The notes under the pieces were generated by a model. The model did no database searches. It had not been told where the DNA came from and saw only the letters and a list, made by a program, of their open reading frames with translations. A program made the position numbers and the translations under genes. A DNA stretch of 64,000 bases from Paractinoplanes durhamensis (GTDB lineage: Bacteria > Actinomycetota > Actinomycetes > Mycobacteriales > Micromonosporaceae). Shown one piece after another: positions 35,903 through 43,816 of the stretch. The stretch spans positions 1 to 64,000 of the forward strand of contig NZ_BOML01000075.1 of the NCBI RefSeq assembly GCF_016862175.1. The letters run 5' to 3'. Each line of letters opens with the position of its first letter. The stretch's first letter is position 1.

Positions 35903-36508
35903 TTTCGCAAGATCTAAAAGCGATTTCAGGTGTACGTCTCCGTCAAGCCCCCGCAGCGCGGCCGTGACGGCACCCGCCGCCCGGGCCGCCTGTAGCCCGA
36001 CCTCGGCGTCCTCGACGACCAGGCAACTCCGCGGCGGCACCCCGAGCAACTCGGCCGCGCGCAGGTAGCCGGCCGGGTCGGGCTTGCCCGCCGCCACGTC
36101 GTCGGTGGTCACCAGCACCGGCGGGGTGATGCCGGCCGCGTCCAGCCGGGCCTTCGCCAGCCGGCCGTCGGCACTGGTCACCACCGCCCACGGCAGGTCA
36201 CGCCGGGTAAGAACGGCGAGCAGTTCGGTGGCGCCGGGAGCGGCCACGACGTCGGACAGATCGTCGTACTGCAATTCCATCTGGCGGGTCGACGCGCGCC
36301 GCATCTCGTCCTCGTCCAGGTGCGGGAGCAGCTTGCGGACGGTGGTCGCGCTGGGTGCGCCGTGCGCCATCTCGTACGCCGCCGGGCCGTCCACGCCGTA
36401 CTCATCGCCCCAGGTCAGCCAGGCTCGCTCGACCGCGCCATCGGAGTCGACGAGCGTGCCGTCCATGTCGAAGAGGACCGCCCGGGTCTCGGCCTTGATA
36501 TCCGCCAC
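35891..36508 (-). CDS. HAD-superfamily phosphatase (beta-phosphoglucomutase-like)
   Basis: 205 residues. Motif I is VLFDMDGTLVDSDG (Asp14 nucleophile, Asp16). The cap domain covers about 20-85. Motif II WAVVTSADGRLAKARL and motifs III/IV KPDPAGYLRAAELLGV and CLVVEDAEVGLQAARAAG follow. It resembles sugar-phosphate phosphatases and 2-deoxyglucose-6-phosphatases. Substrate not determinable. It overlaps the 3' end of the Dyp gene by 12 bp on the opposite strand. Confidence 0.88.
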   Translation of the reverse strand: MADIKAETRAVLFDMDGTLVDSDGAVERAWLTWGDEYGVDGPAAYEMAHGAPSATTVRKLLPHLDEDEMRRASTRQMELQYDDLSDVVAAPGATELLAVLTRRDLPWAVVTSADGRLAKARLDAAGITPPVLVTTDDVAAGKPDPAGYLRAAELLGVPPRSCLVVEDAEVGLQAARAAGAVTAALRGLDGDVHLKSLLDLAKLLG

Positions 36509-36589
36509 CTATTGCCTCCACAGCTCGGACATAGTCGCTCTGGCCAGTCTCCCTGGTGAGCAGGACCGAACCGAAGGAGACCCGAAACG

Positions 36590-37384
36590 ATGTCCGTTTA
36601 CGACGATTCGACGCGTTCGTCCGGTGCGGCGTCGACCTGGCCGCCGGCCGGTTCGTACCACTCCGAGCCCGAGGGCTACTACGCGGCGGCGCCGCCGTAC
36701 GTCTACCGCGAAGAAGCGCCGGTGCGGGAGCAGCAGCGCTACGACCTTCCGCCGATCGATCCGTATGAGAAGGCGCCGAGCCGGCCGCCGGCCGAGTGGA
36801 CCCCGGCGCACGCCGACGGGCCGCCGCCGGCCTGGACGCCGCCGGAGAAGGCCGTCGCCACCGCCGACGCCCCGGCCGCCGGGAAGAACCACAACAAGCT
36901 CGCGCTGATCGGCGGGATCGTGGCGGTGGCCGTGGCCAGTGCCGGCGTCACCGCCGGGATCATGGCGGCGGTCGGCGGCGGCAGCTCGGCCACCACCGGG
37001 CCGGGCGGCGGGCAGGGGTTGGGCCAGAACGGCCCGGGCACCGGCCAGGCCGGCGGCACGACGACCGCGAGCGCCCTGCACGGGACGTATGTGGTCTCGG
37101 ACGGCAACGGCGGCTACGTCACGCAGCTCGCCCAGACCGGGACGGTCTCCACGATCAGCAGCAGCTCGATCACGGTGAAGAGCGACGACGGCTACAGCAA
37201 GACGTACGTGATCAGCACCTCGACCACGGTCGGCACCGGCCGGATCGCCGACGTGCTCAAGGGGCACACCGTGCGGATCGTGGCGACCAGCGCGAAGCAG
37301 AAGGTCACCGCGACCTCGATCACCGACACCAGTCTGGCCGCCACCGGACAGCAGAACGGCACCCCGCCGCAGAACGGCAACTGA
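36590..37384 (+). CDS. Membrane-anchored protein with Pro-rich N-terminus and extracytoplasmic DUF5666-like domain
   Basis: 264 residues from ATG 36590. The cytoplasmic part of about 100 residues is rich in Pro, Tyr and Glu. One membrane helix follows (LALIGGIVAVAVASAGVTAGIMAAVGG), then a Gly/Thr linker. A small beta domain, HGTYVVSDGNGGYVTQLAQ and GTVSTISSSSITVKSDDGYS, resembles DUF5666-type barrels. The C-terminus is Gln/Asn/Pro rich. Its role may be envelope-associated; no enzyme motif. A strong bidirectional terminator follows. Confidence 0.7.
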   Translation: MSVYDDSTRSSGAASTWPPAGSYHSEPEGYYAAAPPYVYREEAPVREQQRYDLPPIDPYEKAPSRPPAEWTPAHADGPPPAWTPPEKAVATADAPAAGKNHNKLALIGGIVAVAVASAGVTAGIMAAVGGGSSATTGPGGGQGLGQNGPGTGQAGGTTTASALHGTYVVSDGNGGYVTQLAQTGTVSTISSSSITVKSDDGYSKTYVISTSTTVGTGRIADVLKGHTVRIVATSAKQKVTATSITDTSLAATGQQNGTPPQNGN

Positions 37385-37455
37385 CCCGCCGGGGTTGCTC
37401 TGCTGAGCTGTGCGCATCACGGCTGCGGGGCTTTGGTGCGTACCGCTGAACAGAG

Positions 37456-37485
37456 CAGCCCGCCCCGATCCATCGGGGCGGGCTG
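37456..37485. terminator. Bidirectional hairpin terminator between convergent genes
   Basis: CAGCCCGCCCCGA pairs perfectly with TCGGGGCGGGCTG across the 4-nt loop TCCA (13 bp stem). It lies between the 3' ends of the DUF5666-like gene and the histone-like gene. No U-tract, as is common in high-GC actinomycetes. Confidence 0.85.
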
Positions 37486-37504
37486 AGTGTTGTTCGCCGA
37501 ACCC

Positions 37505-38245
37505 TCAGCGACCGGTGGCCCGGCGCGGCGCGCGGCGGGCGACAGCCGGTTCGCCGGCGGCCTTGGCGGCCGTGACGCGAGCGGCCGTCGCCCGGGCGGG
37601 GCTGGCCTTGACCGGCGTGGCCTTGACCGGGCTGGCCTTGACCGGCGTGGCCTTGGCCAGGACCGACTTGACCGCGGACGCGGTCCGGGTGGTGCGAGTG
37701 GCCCGCGGGGCGGACGCGACCAGCGGCTCGGTGATCGATTCCGCCGAGGGGGCGGCGGGAGTGATCGGCGCGACCAGGGCGACCTTCTCGGCGTCAGCGT
37801 CGGGTTCGGGCGCGGGCGCCACCACGGCCTCGGGGGCCGGAGCGACCGCGACCGCGGCCGCGGGAGCCGGGACGACGGCGATGAACGGGGCCGAAGCAGC
37901 CTCGGTGGCGCGCGACTTCTCCCGGCGGATCAGGTCGGTGAGCACGGCCTTGTCGTATTTCGCGTCGGCCTCGGCGGCGCGGCTCTTGGCCTTCGACGCC
38001 TTGGCGATCGCCTTCTTGTGCCCCTTGGCCAGGCGGTCGCGGTCGCGCTCCTGGGTCTTGAGGGCCCGCTTGAGGCGCTTGACCTCGGCCTCGGCATTCC
38101 GCAGGGCCTGCTTCTGCTGCTGAGTGATATCGGCGTTGGTGCGGAGCCGGTTGCCCAGGTCGGTGACGGCCTGGCGGGCCTTCTCGGCGTTGGTGCCGGC
38201 GGCCGCGGACTGCGCCCGGCGACGGTCGAGCTGAGGGGTGGTCAC
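37505..38245 (-). CDS. Coiled-coil protein with histone H1-like Ala/Lys/Pro C-terminal tail
   Basis: 246 residues from GTG 38245 with GGAGAG upstream; the longer open frame to 38422 runs inside the DedA gene and is unlikely. Residues about 20-110 form a charged coiled coil (EVKRLKRALKTQERDRDRLA). A long Ala/Pro-rich linker follows. The C-terminal 60 residues hold repeats of KATPVKASPVKATPVKAS followed by Arg-rich sequence. This composition is typical of actinobacterial nucleoid-binding tails and suggests DNA or RNA binding, but no globular DNA-binding domain is present. The same coiled-coil/basic-tail plan is seen in uncharacterised proteins of this lineage. Confidence 0.65.
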   Translation of the reverse strand: MTTPQLDRRRAQSAAAGTNAEKARQAVTDLGNRLRTNADITQQQKQALRNAEAEVKRLKRALKTQERDRDRLAKGHKKAIAKASKAKSRAAEADAKYDKAVLTDLIRREKSRATEAASAPFIAVVPAPAAAVAVAPAPEAVVAPAPEPDADAEKVALVAPITPAAPSAESITEPLVASAPRATRTTRTASAVKSVLAKATPVKASPVKATPVKASPARATAARVTAAKAAGEPAVARRAPRRATGR

Positions 38246-38291
38246 GAACTCTCCTTCCGTTTCGCGACCTCCGGTCGTGGCGGACGCCCCG

Positions 38292-38984
38292 TCAGCCCTG
38301 CTTTTCCTCGACAGGTTCGGCGACGGGCTCCACCGCGTCGGCGGCCGCAGCACTGCGGGCACGCCGGCGTCTGATGTGCCGGAGGTGCAACGTGACATAG
38401 GCGACCACCGCGAGGGTGACAATGGCGATCGCCCACCATTTGTATCGGTGTGCGTGCTCGATGATCTCGACGAGATGCGTTCCGAGTACGTACGCGATGC
38501 TCGTCCACCAACCGACCCAGAGCGCGGCGCCGATCGTGTTGTAGATCAGGAACGTGCGCCACGGCATCGCGGTGATGCCGGCGATCACGCCGTTGAACTG
38601 CCGGAGGCCGTCGATGAAACGAGCGATGACGACAATACGACCTCCGCGACGTGCGAAGAAACCCTCCGCACGGGCCAATCGCTCGGGTGTGAGGAAGACG
38701 TACTTGCCCCAGCGATGCACCGCCTTGCGCCCGCCGCGGACGCCGATCCAGTAACCGACGTTGTCGCCGAGCACGGCGGCGACGAAGGCGATCGCCGCGA
38801 CGCCGAAGATGTTGAGCCGGCCGGCCCCGGCGTAGATGGCCGCGGCCACCATGAACGTCTGACCGGGGGCGGGGACCCCGAAGCTTTCCACGCCGATCGT
38901 CGCCGCGACGGAGAGGTAACCCCATCGATCGAGGATGGGCGCGACTCCGTGCAGGAATCCGGGAAGGTCAGGTGGAGGTGGCAT
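38292..38984 (-). CDS. DedA/VTT-domain membrane protein
   Basis: 230 residues with about five helices. It has the DedA core: GVPAPGQTFMVAAAIYAG, FVAAVLGDNVGYWIGVRGGRK and FARRGGRIVVIARFIDGLRQFNGVIAG. The family includes scramblases and flippases for undecaprenyl-phosphate (UptA) and other lipids. The C-terminus is short and rich in Ala/Glu. It may recycle lipid carrier; direct substrate evidence is absent. It lies 46 bp upstream of the coiled-coil gene on the same strand. Confidence 0.88.
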   Translation of the reverse strand: MPPPPDLPGFLHGVAPILDRWGYLSVAATIGVESFGVPAPGQTFMVAAAIYAGAGRLNIFGVAAIAFVAAVLGDNVGYWIGVRGGRKAVHRWGKYVFLTPERLARAEGFFARRGGRIVVIARFIDGLRQFNGVIAGITAMPWRTFLIYNTIGAALWVGWWTSIAYVLGTHLVEIIEHAHRYKWWAIAIVTLAVVAYVTLHLRHIRRRRARSAAAADAVEPVAEPVEEKQG

Positions 38985-39071
38985 CGGGTACCTACGGTAG
39001 CCGGGCCCGGGTGCGAGAAACCTGTGGAGTCACTACTTCTGCTGAACGCCAGGGGTGAATCCGCAACGAAC

Positions 39072-39851
39072 CTAATGAGTCGCCAGTTGAGAAGCCCGCG
39101 GCGTGGTCCGGCCCATCCGGGCGCGGATCGCCGGGAGCGGCAGGCTCGGCATGGTCCGCCGGAGCCGGGCGATGCCGCGCAGGTCCTCGCGGGCGGTGGC
39201 GACGATGTCGACCTTGCTGTTCGGGTCGTCCACCCAGTCGACCGGCACCTCGTGCGTACGCAGCCCGGCCCGCTCGGCCAGGACCAGCATCTCGGTGTCG
39301 AAGAACCAGTTGGTGTCCTGCACGAGCGGCAGCAGCAGGTGCGCCACGTCGGCCCGGATCGCCTTGAAGCCGCACTGGGCGTCGGAGAACCGGGCGCCGA
39401 GGGTGGCCTTGAGGATCATGTTGTAGCTGCGCGAGACGAACTCCCGCTTGGGCCCGCGCACCACCCGTGAGCCGCGCTTGAGCCGGGAGCCGATGGCCAG
39501 GTCGGAGTGGCCGGAGACCAGCGGCGCGACCAGCGGCAGCAGGCCGGCCAGGTCGGTGGAGAGGTCGACGTCCATGTACGCGAGCACGTCGGCGTTCGAG
39601 TTGAGCCAGGTGTACTTCAGCGCCCGCCCGCGGCCCTTGTCGGCCAGGTAGACCGCGGTCACCTCGGGCAGCTCCACGGCGAGCCGCCCGGCGATCAGCG
39701 GGGTCTCGTCGGTGCTGGCGTTGTCCGCGATGGTGATCCGGAACGGGAACGGCAGCACGGTCTGCATGTATCCGCGGAGCCGGCGCACGCTGCGCTCCAG
39801 GTCGGCGGCTTCGTTGTAGACGGGGATCACCACGTCGAGTACTGGTCTCAT
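39072..39851 (-). CDS. Family 2 glycosyltransferase (dolichyl/polyprenyl-phosphate sugar synthase type)
   Basis: 259 residues from ATG 39851 (MRPVLDVVIPVYNEAADLERSV). The reading frame upstream is not conserved. GT-A motifs are DNASTDETPLIA, VLAYMDVDLSTDLAGLLPLV (DxD-like metal site) and GFKAIRADVAHLLLPLVQDT, with the acceptor region NWFFDTEMLVLAER. No membrane helices at the C-terminus. Such enzymes charge a polyprenyl-phosphate with mannose or glucose for use by GT39 and GT-C transferases. One of those lies at 13.1-14.7 kb, but a link is only conjecture. Confidence 0.85.
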   Translation of the reverse strand: MRPVLDVVIPVYNEAADLERSVRRLRGYMQTVLPFPFRITIADNASTDETPLIAGRLAVELPEVTAVYLADKGRGRALKYTWLNSNADVLAYMDVDLSTDLAGLLPLVAPLVSGHSDLAIGSRLKRGSRVVRGPKREFVSRSYNMILKATLGARFSDAQCGFKAIRADVAHLLLPLVQDTNWFFDTEMLVLAERAGLRTHEVPVDWVDDPNSKVDIVATAREDLRGIARLRRTMPSLPLPAIRARMGRTTPRASQLATH

Positions 39852-39995
39852 GCGATCAAAGATCGGCCGCCGCACTTTCCGCCGGGTGTGGCCGCCCTGT
39901 GCCCGATCTGTGAAAAGAGGGGCCCATGGTTGGCGAATTGCACTCATGGGTATCACTCGGCGCGGAAGCAACCCCCCGCTGATTGGAGCGCTCCC

Positions 39996-40151
39996 ATGTT
40001 GGCTGTCGGCCTGATTCTCTTGCTGATCGGCATCTTCGCCCACATCTCGATCCTCACCACGATCGGAATCATCCTGCTGATCGTCGGCGCCGTGTTCTGG
40101 ATTCTCGGCTCGGTCGGGCGTCCGATCGGCGGCCGCAAGTATTGGTATTGA
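39996..40151 (+). CDS. DUF6131 membrane miniprotein
   Basis: 51 residues from ATG 39996, with GGAG at 39984-39987 upstream. Two hydrophobic helices, LAVGLILLLIGIFAHISI and TIGIILLIVGAVFWILG, are followed by the basic glycine-rich tail RPIGGRKYWY, matching small DUF6131 proteins that are widespread in actinomycetes. Function unknown; probably membrane or stress associated. Monocistronic, with its own hairpin terminator. Confidence 0.8.
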   Translation: MLAVGLILLLIGIFAHISILTTIGIILLIVGAVFWILGSVGRPIGGRKYWY

Positions 40152-40180
40152 TGCATATGTCCGATAGATAGTCGTCGTTC

Positions 40181-40216
40181 CCGCCGAGCGGCTCGTCAGA
40201 TCGAGCCGTTCGGCGG
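40181..40216 (+). terminator. Hairpin terminator after the DUF6131 gene
   Basis: CCGCCGAGCGGCTCG (40181-40195) pairs with CGAGCCGTTCGGCGG (40202-40216), 15 pairs with one G-U, six-nucleotide loop. No T-tract. Confidence 0.75.
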
Positions 40217-40276
40217 AGTTGTGTCCCATGATCAACTGCTTAGCTCGGTGGTCGATTCCTGCCGAGAAGGGCGATC

Positions 40277-41869
40277 ATGGGGGCTCACCGGCTCATCCCG
40301 GCGCGTCGTAATGTCAAAGTCAAGGCGGCCATCTGCGCCCTGATTCTGCTGGCGTCGTCATTCACGCTGGTCCAGGGTAACGCCGGGGCCGCATCCGCGT
40401 ATTCGACCGTCCAACCCGGCACCTTCACCGGCTACGCATTCGATGCGTGCACGGCGCCGTCCAGTGCGTCGATGAAGGCGTGGCGCGCGAACTCGCCGTA
40501 CAAGGGCATCGGTATCTACATCGGTGGCGTCTCCCGTGGCTGCACGCAGGCCAACCTCACCGCCGCGTGGGTGCAGGAGCAGGTCACCGCGGGCTGGAAG
40601 CTGATCCCGATCTACGTCGGCCCGCAGGCCACCTGCGCCACGACGCCGAAGAAGAACGTGATCGACAACGCCAACGCGTACGCGCAGGGCAGCGCCGCGG
40701 CGGCGGATGCGGTGATCCAGGCGGTCTCCCTCGGCCTGGCCAAGAACTCCGTGCTGATCTACGACATGGAGTCGTACACCACCACCGACACCACGTGCCG
40801 GGCCGGCGTCCTCAACTTCATGAACGGCTGGACCGCGCGGCTGCACAACCTGTCCTACTTCTCCGGCTACTACTCGAGCGTCAGCTCCGGCATCGCCGAC
40901 CAGGTCGCGCAGTACAACGTGCCGGGTTATGCGAAGCCGGACTACATCGACTTCGCCCGCTGGGACGAGACGGTCACCACCACCGACACGAAGATCCCGG
41001 CGACCTACTGGCCCGGGCACCGCCGGATGAAGCAGTACAAGGGCGGGCACACCGAGACGTACGGCGGCGTGACCATCAACATCGACAACAACTACGTCGA
41101 CTTCACGCCGCTGCCGTCCGCGACCATGGCCGACTTCAACAACAACGGCTGGTCCGACTTCCTCGCCAAGGACTGGCGGACGTCGAACGTCTACCTCTAC
41201 CCGGGCAACGGCTCGGGGCTGGGCGGGCGCACCCTGGTGGGCAGCGGGTGGAAGGGCTACAACGCGTACGTCCGGATCGGTGACCTGAACAAGGACGGCA
41301 AGGAAGACGTACTCGCCCGGGCGAGCAACGGCGATCTGTACTTCTATCCGGGCACCACCACCGGCTTCGGCACCCGCAAGAAGCTGCTCTCCGGCACCGG
41401 CTCGCTGCGCGAGATCACCCCGGCCGGTGACCTCAACAAGGACGGCTACCCGGACATGGTCGCCGTCTCCGGGGCCAGTCTTTACTTCTACCCCGGCGCC
41501 GCCGGGACGAAGTTCGGCACGCGCAAGCTGGTGGTCAACGGCGGGTTCGACACGCTGGCCGAGGTGGCGAGCATCGGCGACTTCAACAAGGACGGTTACC
41601 CCGACCTGGTGGCCCGGCACAACGCGACCGGCACGCTGCTGCTCTACCCCGGCCGCAAGGGTGCCTATGCGACCCGGACCTCGCTGGGCACCGGCTGGAA
41701 CGGCCTGCGTGACCTGGTCGGCGGTGGCGACTTCGACCGGGACGGCTACACCGACCTGATCGCGATCCGCCAGCGGGACGGCGCCCTGCTGCTCTTCCGC
41801 GGCAACGGCAAGACCCTCACCTCGCGGACGCTGCTCAACGCGTTCCCGTACATGTCGCCGCTGGCCTGA
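40277..41869 (+). CDS. Secreted DUF1906 glycoside-hydrolase-like domain with FG-GAP/VCBS repeats
   Basis: 530 residues. Signal peptide to about residue 39 (AAICALILLASSFTLVQGNAG). The DUF1906 barrel (about 45-270) resembles the Rv2525c-type: GYAFDACTAPSSASMKAW, GIGIYIGGVSRGC, WKLIPIYVGPQ, IYDMESY, and a later YIDFARWD. Five FG-GAP blades follow with calcium loops DFNNNGWSD, DLNKDGKED, DLNKDGYPD, DFNKDGYPD and DFDRDGYTD, forming a propeller. It is probably a secreted cell-wall or polysaccharide binding enzyme. Catalytic activity of DUF1906 is not established. Confidence 0.85.
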   Translation: MGAHRLIPARRNVKVKAAICALILLASSFTLVQGNAGAASAYSTVQPGTFTGYAFDACTAPSSASMKAWRANSPYKGIGIYIGGVSRGCTQANLTAAWVQEQVTAGWKLIPIYVGPQATCATTPKKNVIDNANAYAQGSAAAADAVIQAVSLGLAKNSVLIYDMESYTTTDTTCRAGVLNFMNGWTARLHNLSYFSGYYSSVSSGIADQVAQYNVPGYAKPDYIDFARWDETVTTTDTKIPATYWPGHRRMKQYKGGHTETYGGVTINIDNNYVDFTPLPSATMADFNNNGWSDFLAKDWRTSNVYLYPGNGSGLGGRTLVGSGWKGYNAYVRIGDLNKDGKEDVLARASNGDLYFYPGTTTGFGTRKKLLSGTGSLREITPAGDLNKDGYPDMVAVSGASLYFYPGAAGTKFGTRKLVVNGGFDTLAEVASIGDFNKDGYPDLVARHNATGTLLLYPGRKGAYATRTSLGTGWNGLRDLVGGGDFDRDGYTDLIAIRQRDGALLLFRGNGKTLTSRTLLNAFPYMSPLA

Positions 41870-41886
41870 TTTTTAGAACAGCCCGA

Positions 41887-41929
41887 AACAGCGTCAGGCC
41901 GTCCCGAACCGGGCCGGCCTGACGCTGTT
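41887..41929. terminator. Long bidirectional hairpin between the DUF1906 and sigma-factor genes
   Basis: AACAGCGTCAGGCCG (41887-41901) is perfectly complementary to CGGCCTGACGCTGTT (41915-41929), a 15-bp stem with a 13-nt loop, placed between two convergent stop codons. Confidence 0.85.
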
Positions 41930-41944
41930 CAGGAAGCGTGCGGA

Positions 41945-42754
41945 TCAGATCTCGTCGCCGGCCAGCTGGCCGCGCAGCTTCGTGAGCGCCTTGGTGAGCA
42001 GGCGGGACACGTGCATCTGGGAGATGCCGATCTGGTCGGCGATCTGCGACTGGGTGAGGTTGCCGTAGAAGCGCAGGGTCAGAATCTTCTGCTCGCGCTC
42101 GTCCAGCGTCGCCAGCGCCGGGCCCAGGGCCACGCGCGTCTCGGCGATCTCGAACTCCTGGTCCATACCGCCGAGCGTCTCGCCGAGCTCGGTGGTGCCG
42201 TCGGCGGAGATCGGGGTGCTCAGCGAGGTGGCGTTGTAGGCGCGGGCGCCTTCGAGGCCTTCCAGGACTTCTTCCTCGGTGATGCCGAGGTGCGCCGAGA
42301 TGTCGGCGACGGTCGGCGAGCGGCCGAGGGTGTGGGTGAGGGTGCTGTTGGCCTCGGTGATCGCCAGGCGCAGCTCCTGCAGGCGGCGCGGGACCCGGAT
42401 GGACCAGGTGCGGTCGCGGAAGTGGCGCTTGATCTCGCCGATGATGGTCGGGATGGCGTAGCCGGCGAAGTCGACGCCGCGCTCGGGGTCGAACTTGTCG
42501 ACGGCTTTGATGAGGCCGACGTTGGCGGTCTGGATCAGGTCGTCGGTGGGCTCGCCGCGGCCGGCGTAGCGGTTGGCGAGGTGCCGGGCCAGCGGGAGCC
42601 ACGCCTCGATCGCGCTGTCGCGCAGGGCCGCCCGGGACGGGTGGCCGACCGGCATGGCGGCCATCGCGTTCAGGAGCTCGGCGGCGCTGTCGACCGGAGC
42701 CTCGGCGCCGGCCTTGGTGGCCGACGAGATCTGCGACGTCTGAGTGACGGTCAT
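41945..42754 (-). CDS. SigB/SigF-type alternative sigma factor
   Basis: 269 residues from ATG 42754 with GGGAGGA 9 bp upstream. Group 3 sigma-70: region 2 contains ANRYAGRGEPTDDLIQTANVGLIKAVDKFDPERG and FAGYAIPTIIGEIKRHFRDRTWSIRVPRRLQEL. Region 3 is GRSPTVADISAHLGITEEEV. Region 4 is LTLRFYGNLTQSQIADQIGISQMHVSRLLTKAL. It is divergent from an HATPase kinase gene and a STAS gene, the parts of a partner-switching module. Likely a stress or development regulator held by the kinase and freed by the antagonist (inference from family). Confidence 0.93.
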   Translation of the reverse strand: MTVTQTSQISSATKAGAEAPVDSAAELLNAMAAMPVGHPSRAALRDSAIEAWLPLARHLANRYAGRGEPTDDLIQTANVGLIKAVDKFDPERGVDFAGYAIPTIIGEIKRHFRDRTWSIRVPRRLQELRLAITEANSTLTHTLGRSPTVADISAHLGITEEEVLEGLEGARAYNATSLSTPISADGTTELGETLGGMDQEFEIAETRVALGPALATLDEREQKILTLRFYGNLTQSQIADQIGISQMHVSRLLTKALTKLRGQLAGDEI

Positions 42755-43058
42755 GCTTGGTCCTCCCTGGTACCTAACCGGAGAGCCGGTCCGATCTTGC
42801 TGGACCCGGGTCGGTCGGGTGTCCCTATCAACGGTCGACGGCGCTCGATGCGTTCGCCGTCGACCATGCACAGTAGGCCGTTCGGTTACGTAGACCCTAA
42901 CCGAGGGGTTGAGGAAAGACTAGCCGAAAGTATGAGTGACTTTGCGTGATGACAAGTAACGCGAGGTGATCATCGCCGATGTCGATGTCCACCCGGGGGG
43001 TCCGGGCGAACCGGTCGGTCGGTGTGTCGATCCGCGCTGTCCGGGCAAGATGGACGCC

Positions 43059-43475
43059 ATGACCTCGCTGCCCGCGTCGGTTCCGTACCCCCAGGCCGCG
43101 GAGATATGCCGATGGACGCTCGCAGCGTTCGGTGATCTGGGTAACTTGCGGGCGGCCCTGCGGGATGCCGTGTCCGGCACTCTGACCACCGAGAAGGGTG
43201 ACGCCGTCGAGCGCATGGCCCTGGTCGTCACCGAGCTGGCCACCAACGCGCTGCGGCACGGCCTACCGCCCACTGTGGTGCGGCTGCTGCGCGAGGGCGA
43301 CCGCCTGATCATCGACGTCGCCGACCATGACCGGCACGCCGAACCGACGGTCGACGCGGGCCGGCCGCTCGGCGCCGGCGGCCTCGGCCTGCAATTGACT
43401 CGCACCTTTGCGGCCGATGTCGGGTGGTATGCCACTGACATGACCAAACATGTCTGGGCCAGCTTCCCGAGCTGA
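43059..43475 (+). CDS. RsbW/SpoIIAB-like anti-sigma serine kinase (HATPase_c)
   Basis: 138 residues from ATG 43059; ATG 43050 or GTG 42966 would extend it without obvious conservation. The ATP-binding Bergerat fold is shown by the N box VVTELATNALRHG, the G1 box DVADHDRHAEP and the G2 box LGAGGLGLQLTRTF. Such proteins bind a sigma factor or phosphorylate a STAS antagonist. The next gene is a STAS protein 29 bp downstream and the divergent gene is a SigB/F-type sigma factor, completing the set. Confidence 0.88.
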   Translation: MTSLPASVPYPQAAEICRWTLAAFGDLGNLRAALRDAVSGTLTTEKGDAVERMALVVTELATNALRHGLPPTVVRLLREGDRLIIDVADHDRHAEPTVDAGRPLGAGGLGLQLTRTFAADVGWYATDMTKHVWASFPS

Positions 43476-43504
43476 TTCCGCCGGAGGCTGGTAAAAATTC
43501 TCCC

Positions 43505-43816
43505 GTGGCGGACTCTTACAAGATCGGTCAGGAGCGTGCGGCCGACGGGACCGCGACCTTCCTGCACATCAGCGGCGAACTCGACATCACCGCACGCGAC
43601 GACCTGTACGGCGCGATCCGGGCAGCGCTCGACGACGGTGACGTGGTGGTCGACCTCGCCGAGGTGGCCTTTCTGGACTCGGAGGCGCTCGGCGCGCTGC
43701 TCGAGGGGTACAACGACGCCCGGGCCCGGCCGGCCGGCTTCCGGGTGGTCAACGCCCGCGGCCTGGTGGCGCGGGTGTTGCAGGTCTCGGGCGCGCACGA
43801 ACTCTTCGGCCTCTAG
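43505..43816 (+). CDS. STAS-domain anti-sigma factor antagonist
   Basis: 103 residues from GTG 43505, a stand-alone STAS fold (FLHISGELDITARDDLYGAI and VVVDLAEVAFLDSEALGALLEGY). Ser59, directly after Asp58 in FLDSEALG, aligns with the phospho-Ser of SpoIIAA (Ser58) and RsbV (Ser56); the following residue is Glu where Ser or Thr is typical. It should be phosphorylated by the upstream kinase, and dephosphorylation would free the sigma factor. Its TAG is followed immediately by the GTG of the permease gene. Confidence 0.88.
   Translation: MADSYKIGQERAADGTATFLHISGELDITARDDLYGAIRAALDDGDVVVDLAEVAFLDSEALGALLEGYNDARARPAGFRVVNARGLVARVLQVSGAHELFGL

Noticed and set aside
38246..38422. N-terminal extension of the histone-like coiled-coil gene
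   Set aside because: The extension lies inside the DedA coding sequence; GTG at 38245 has a good Shine-Dalgarno and begins the conserved part.
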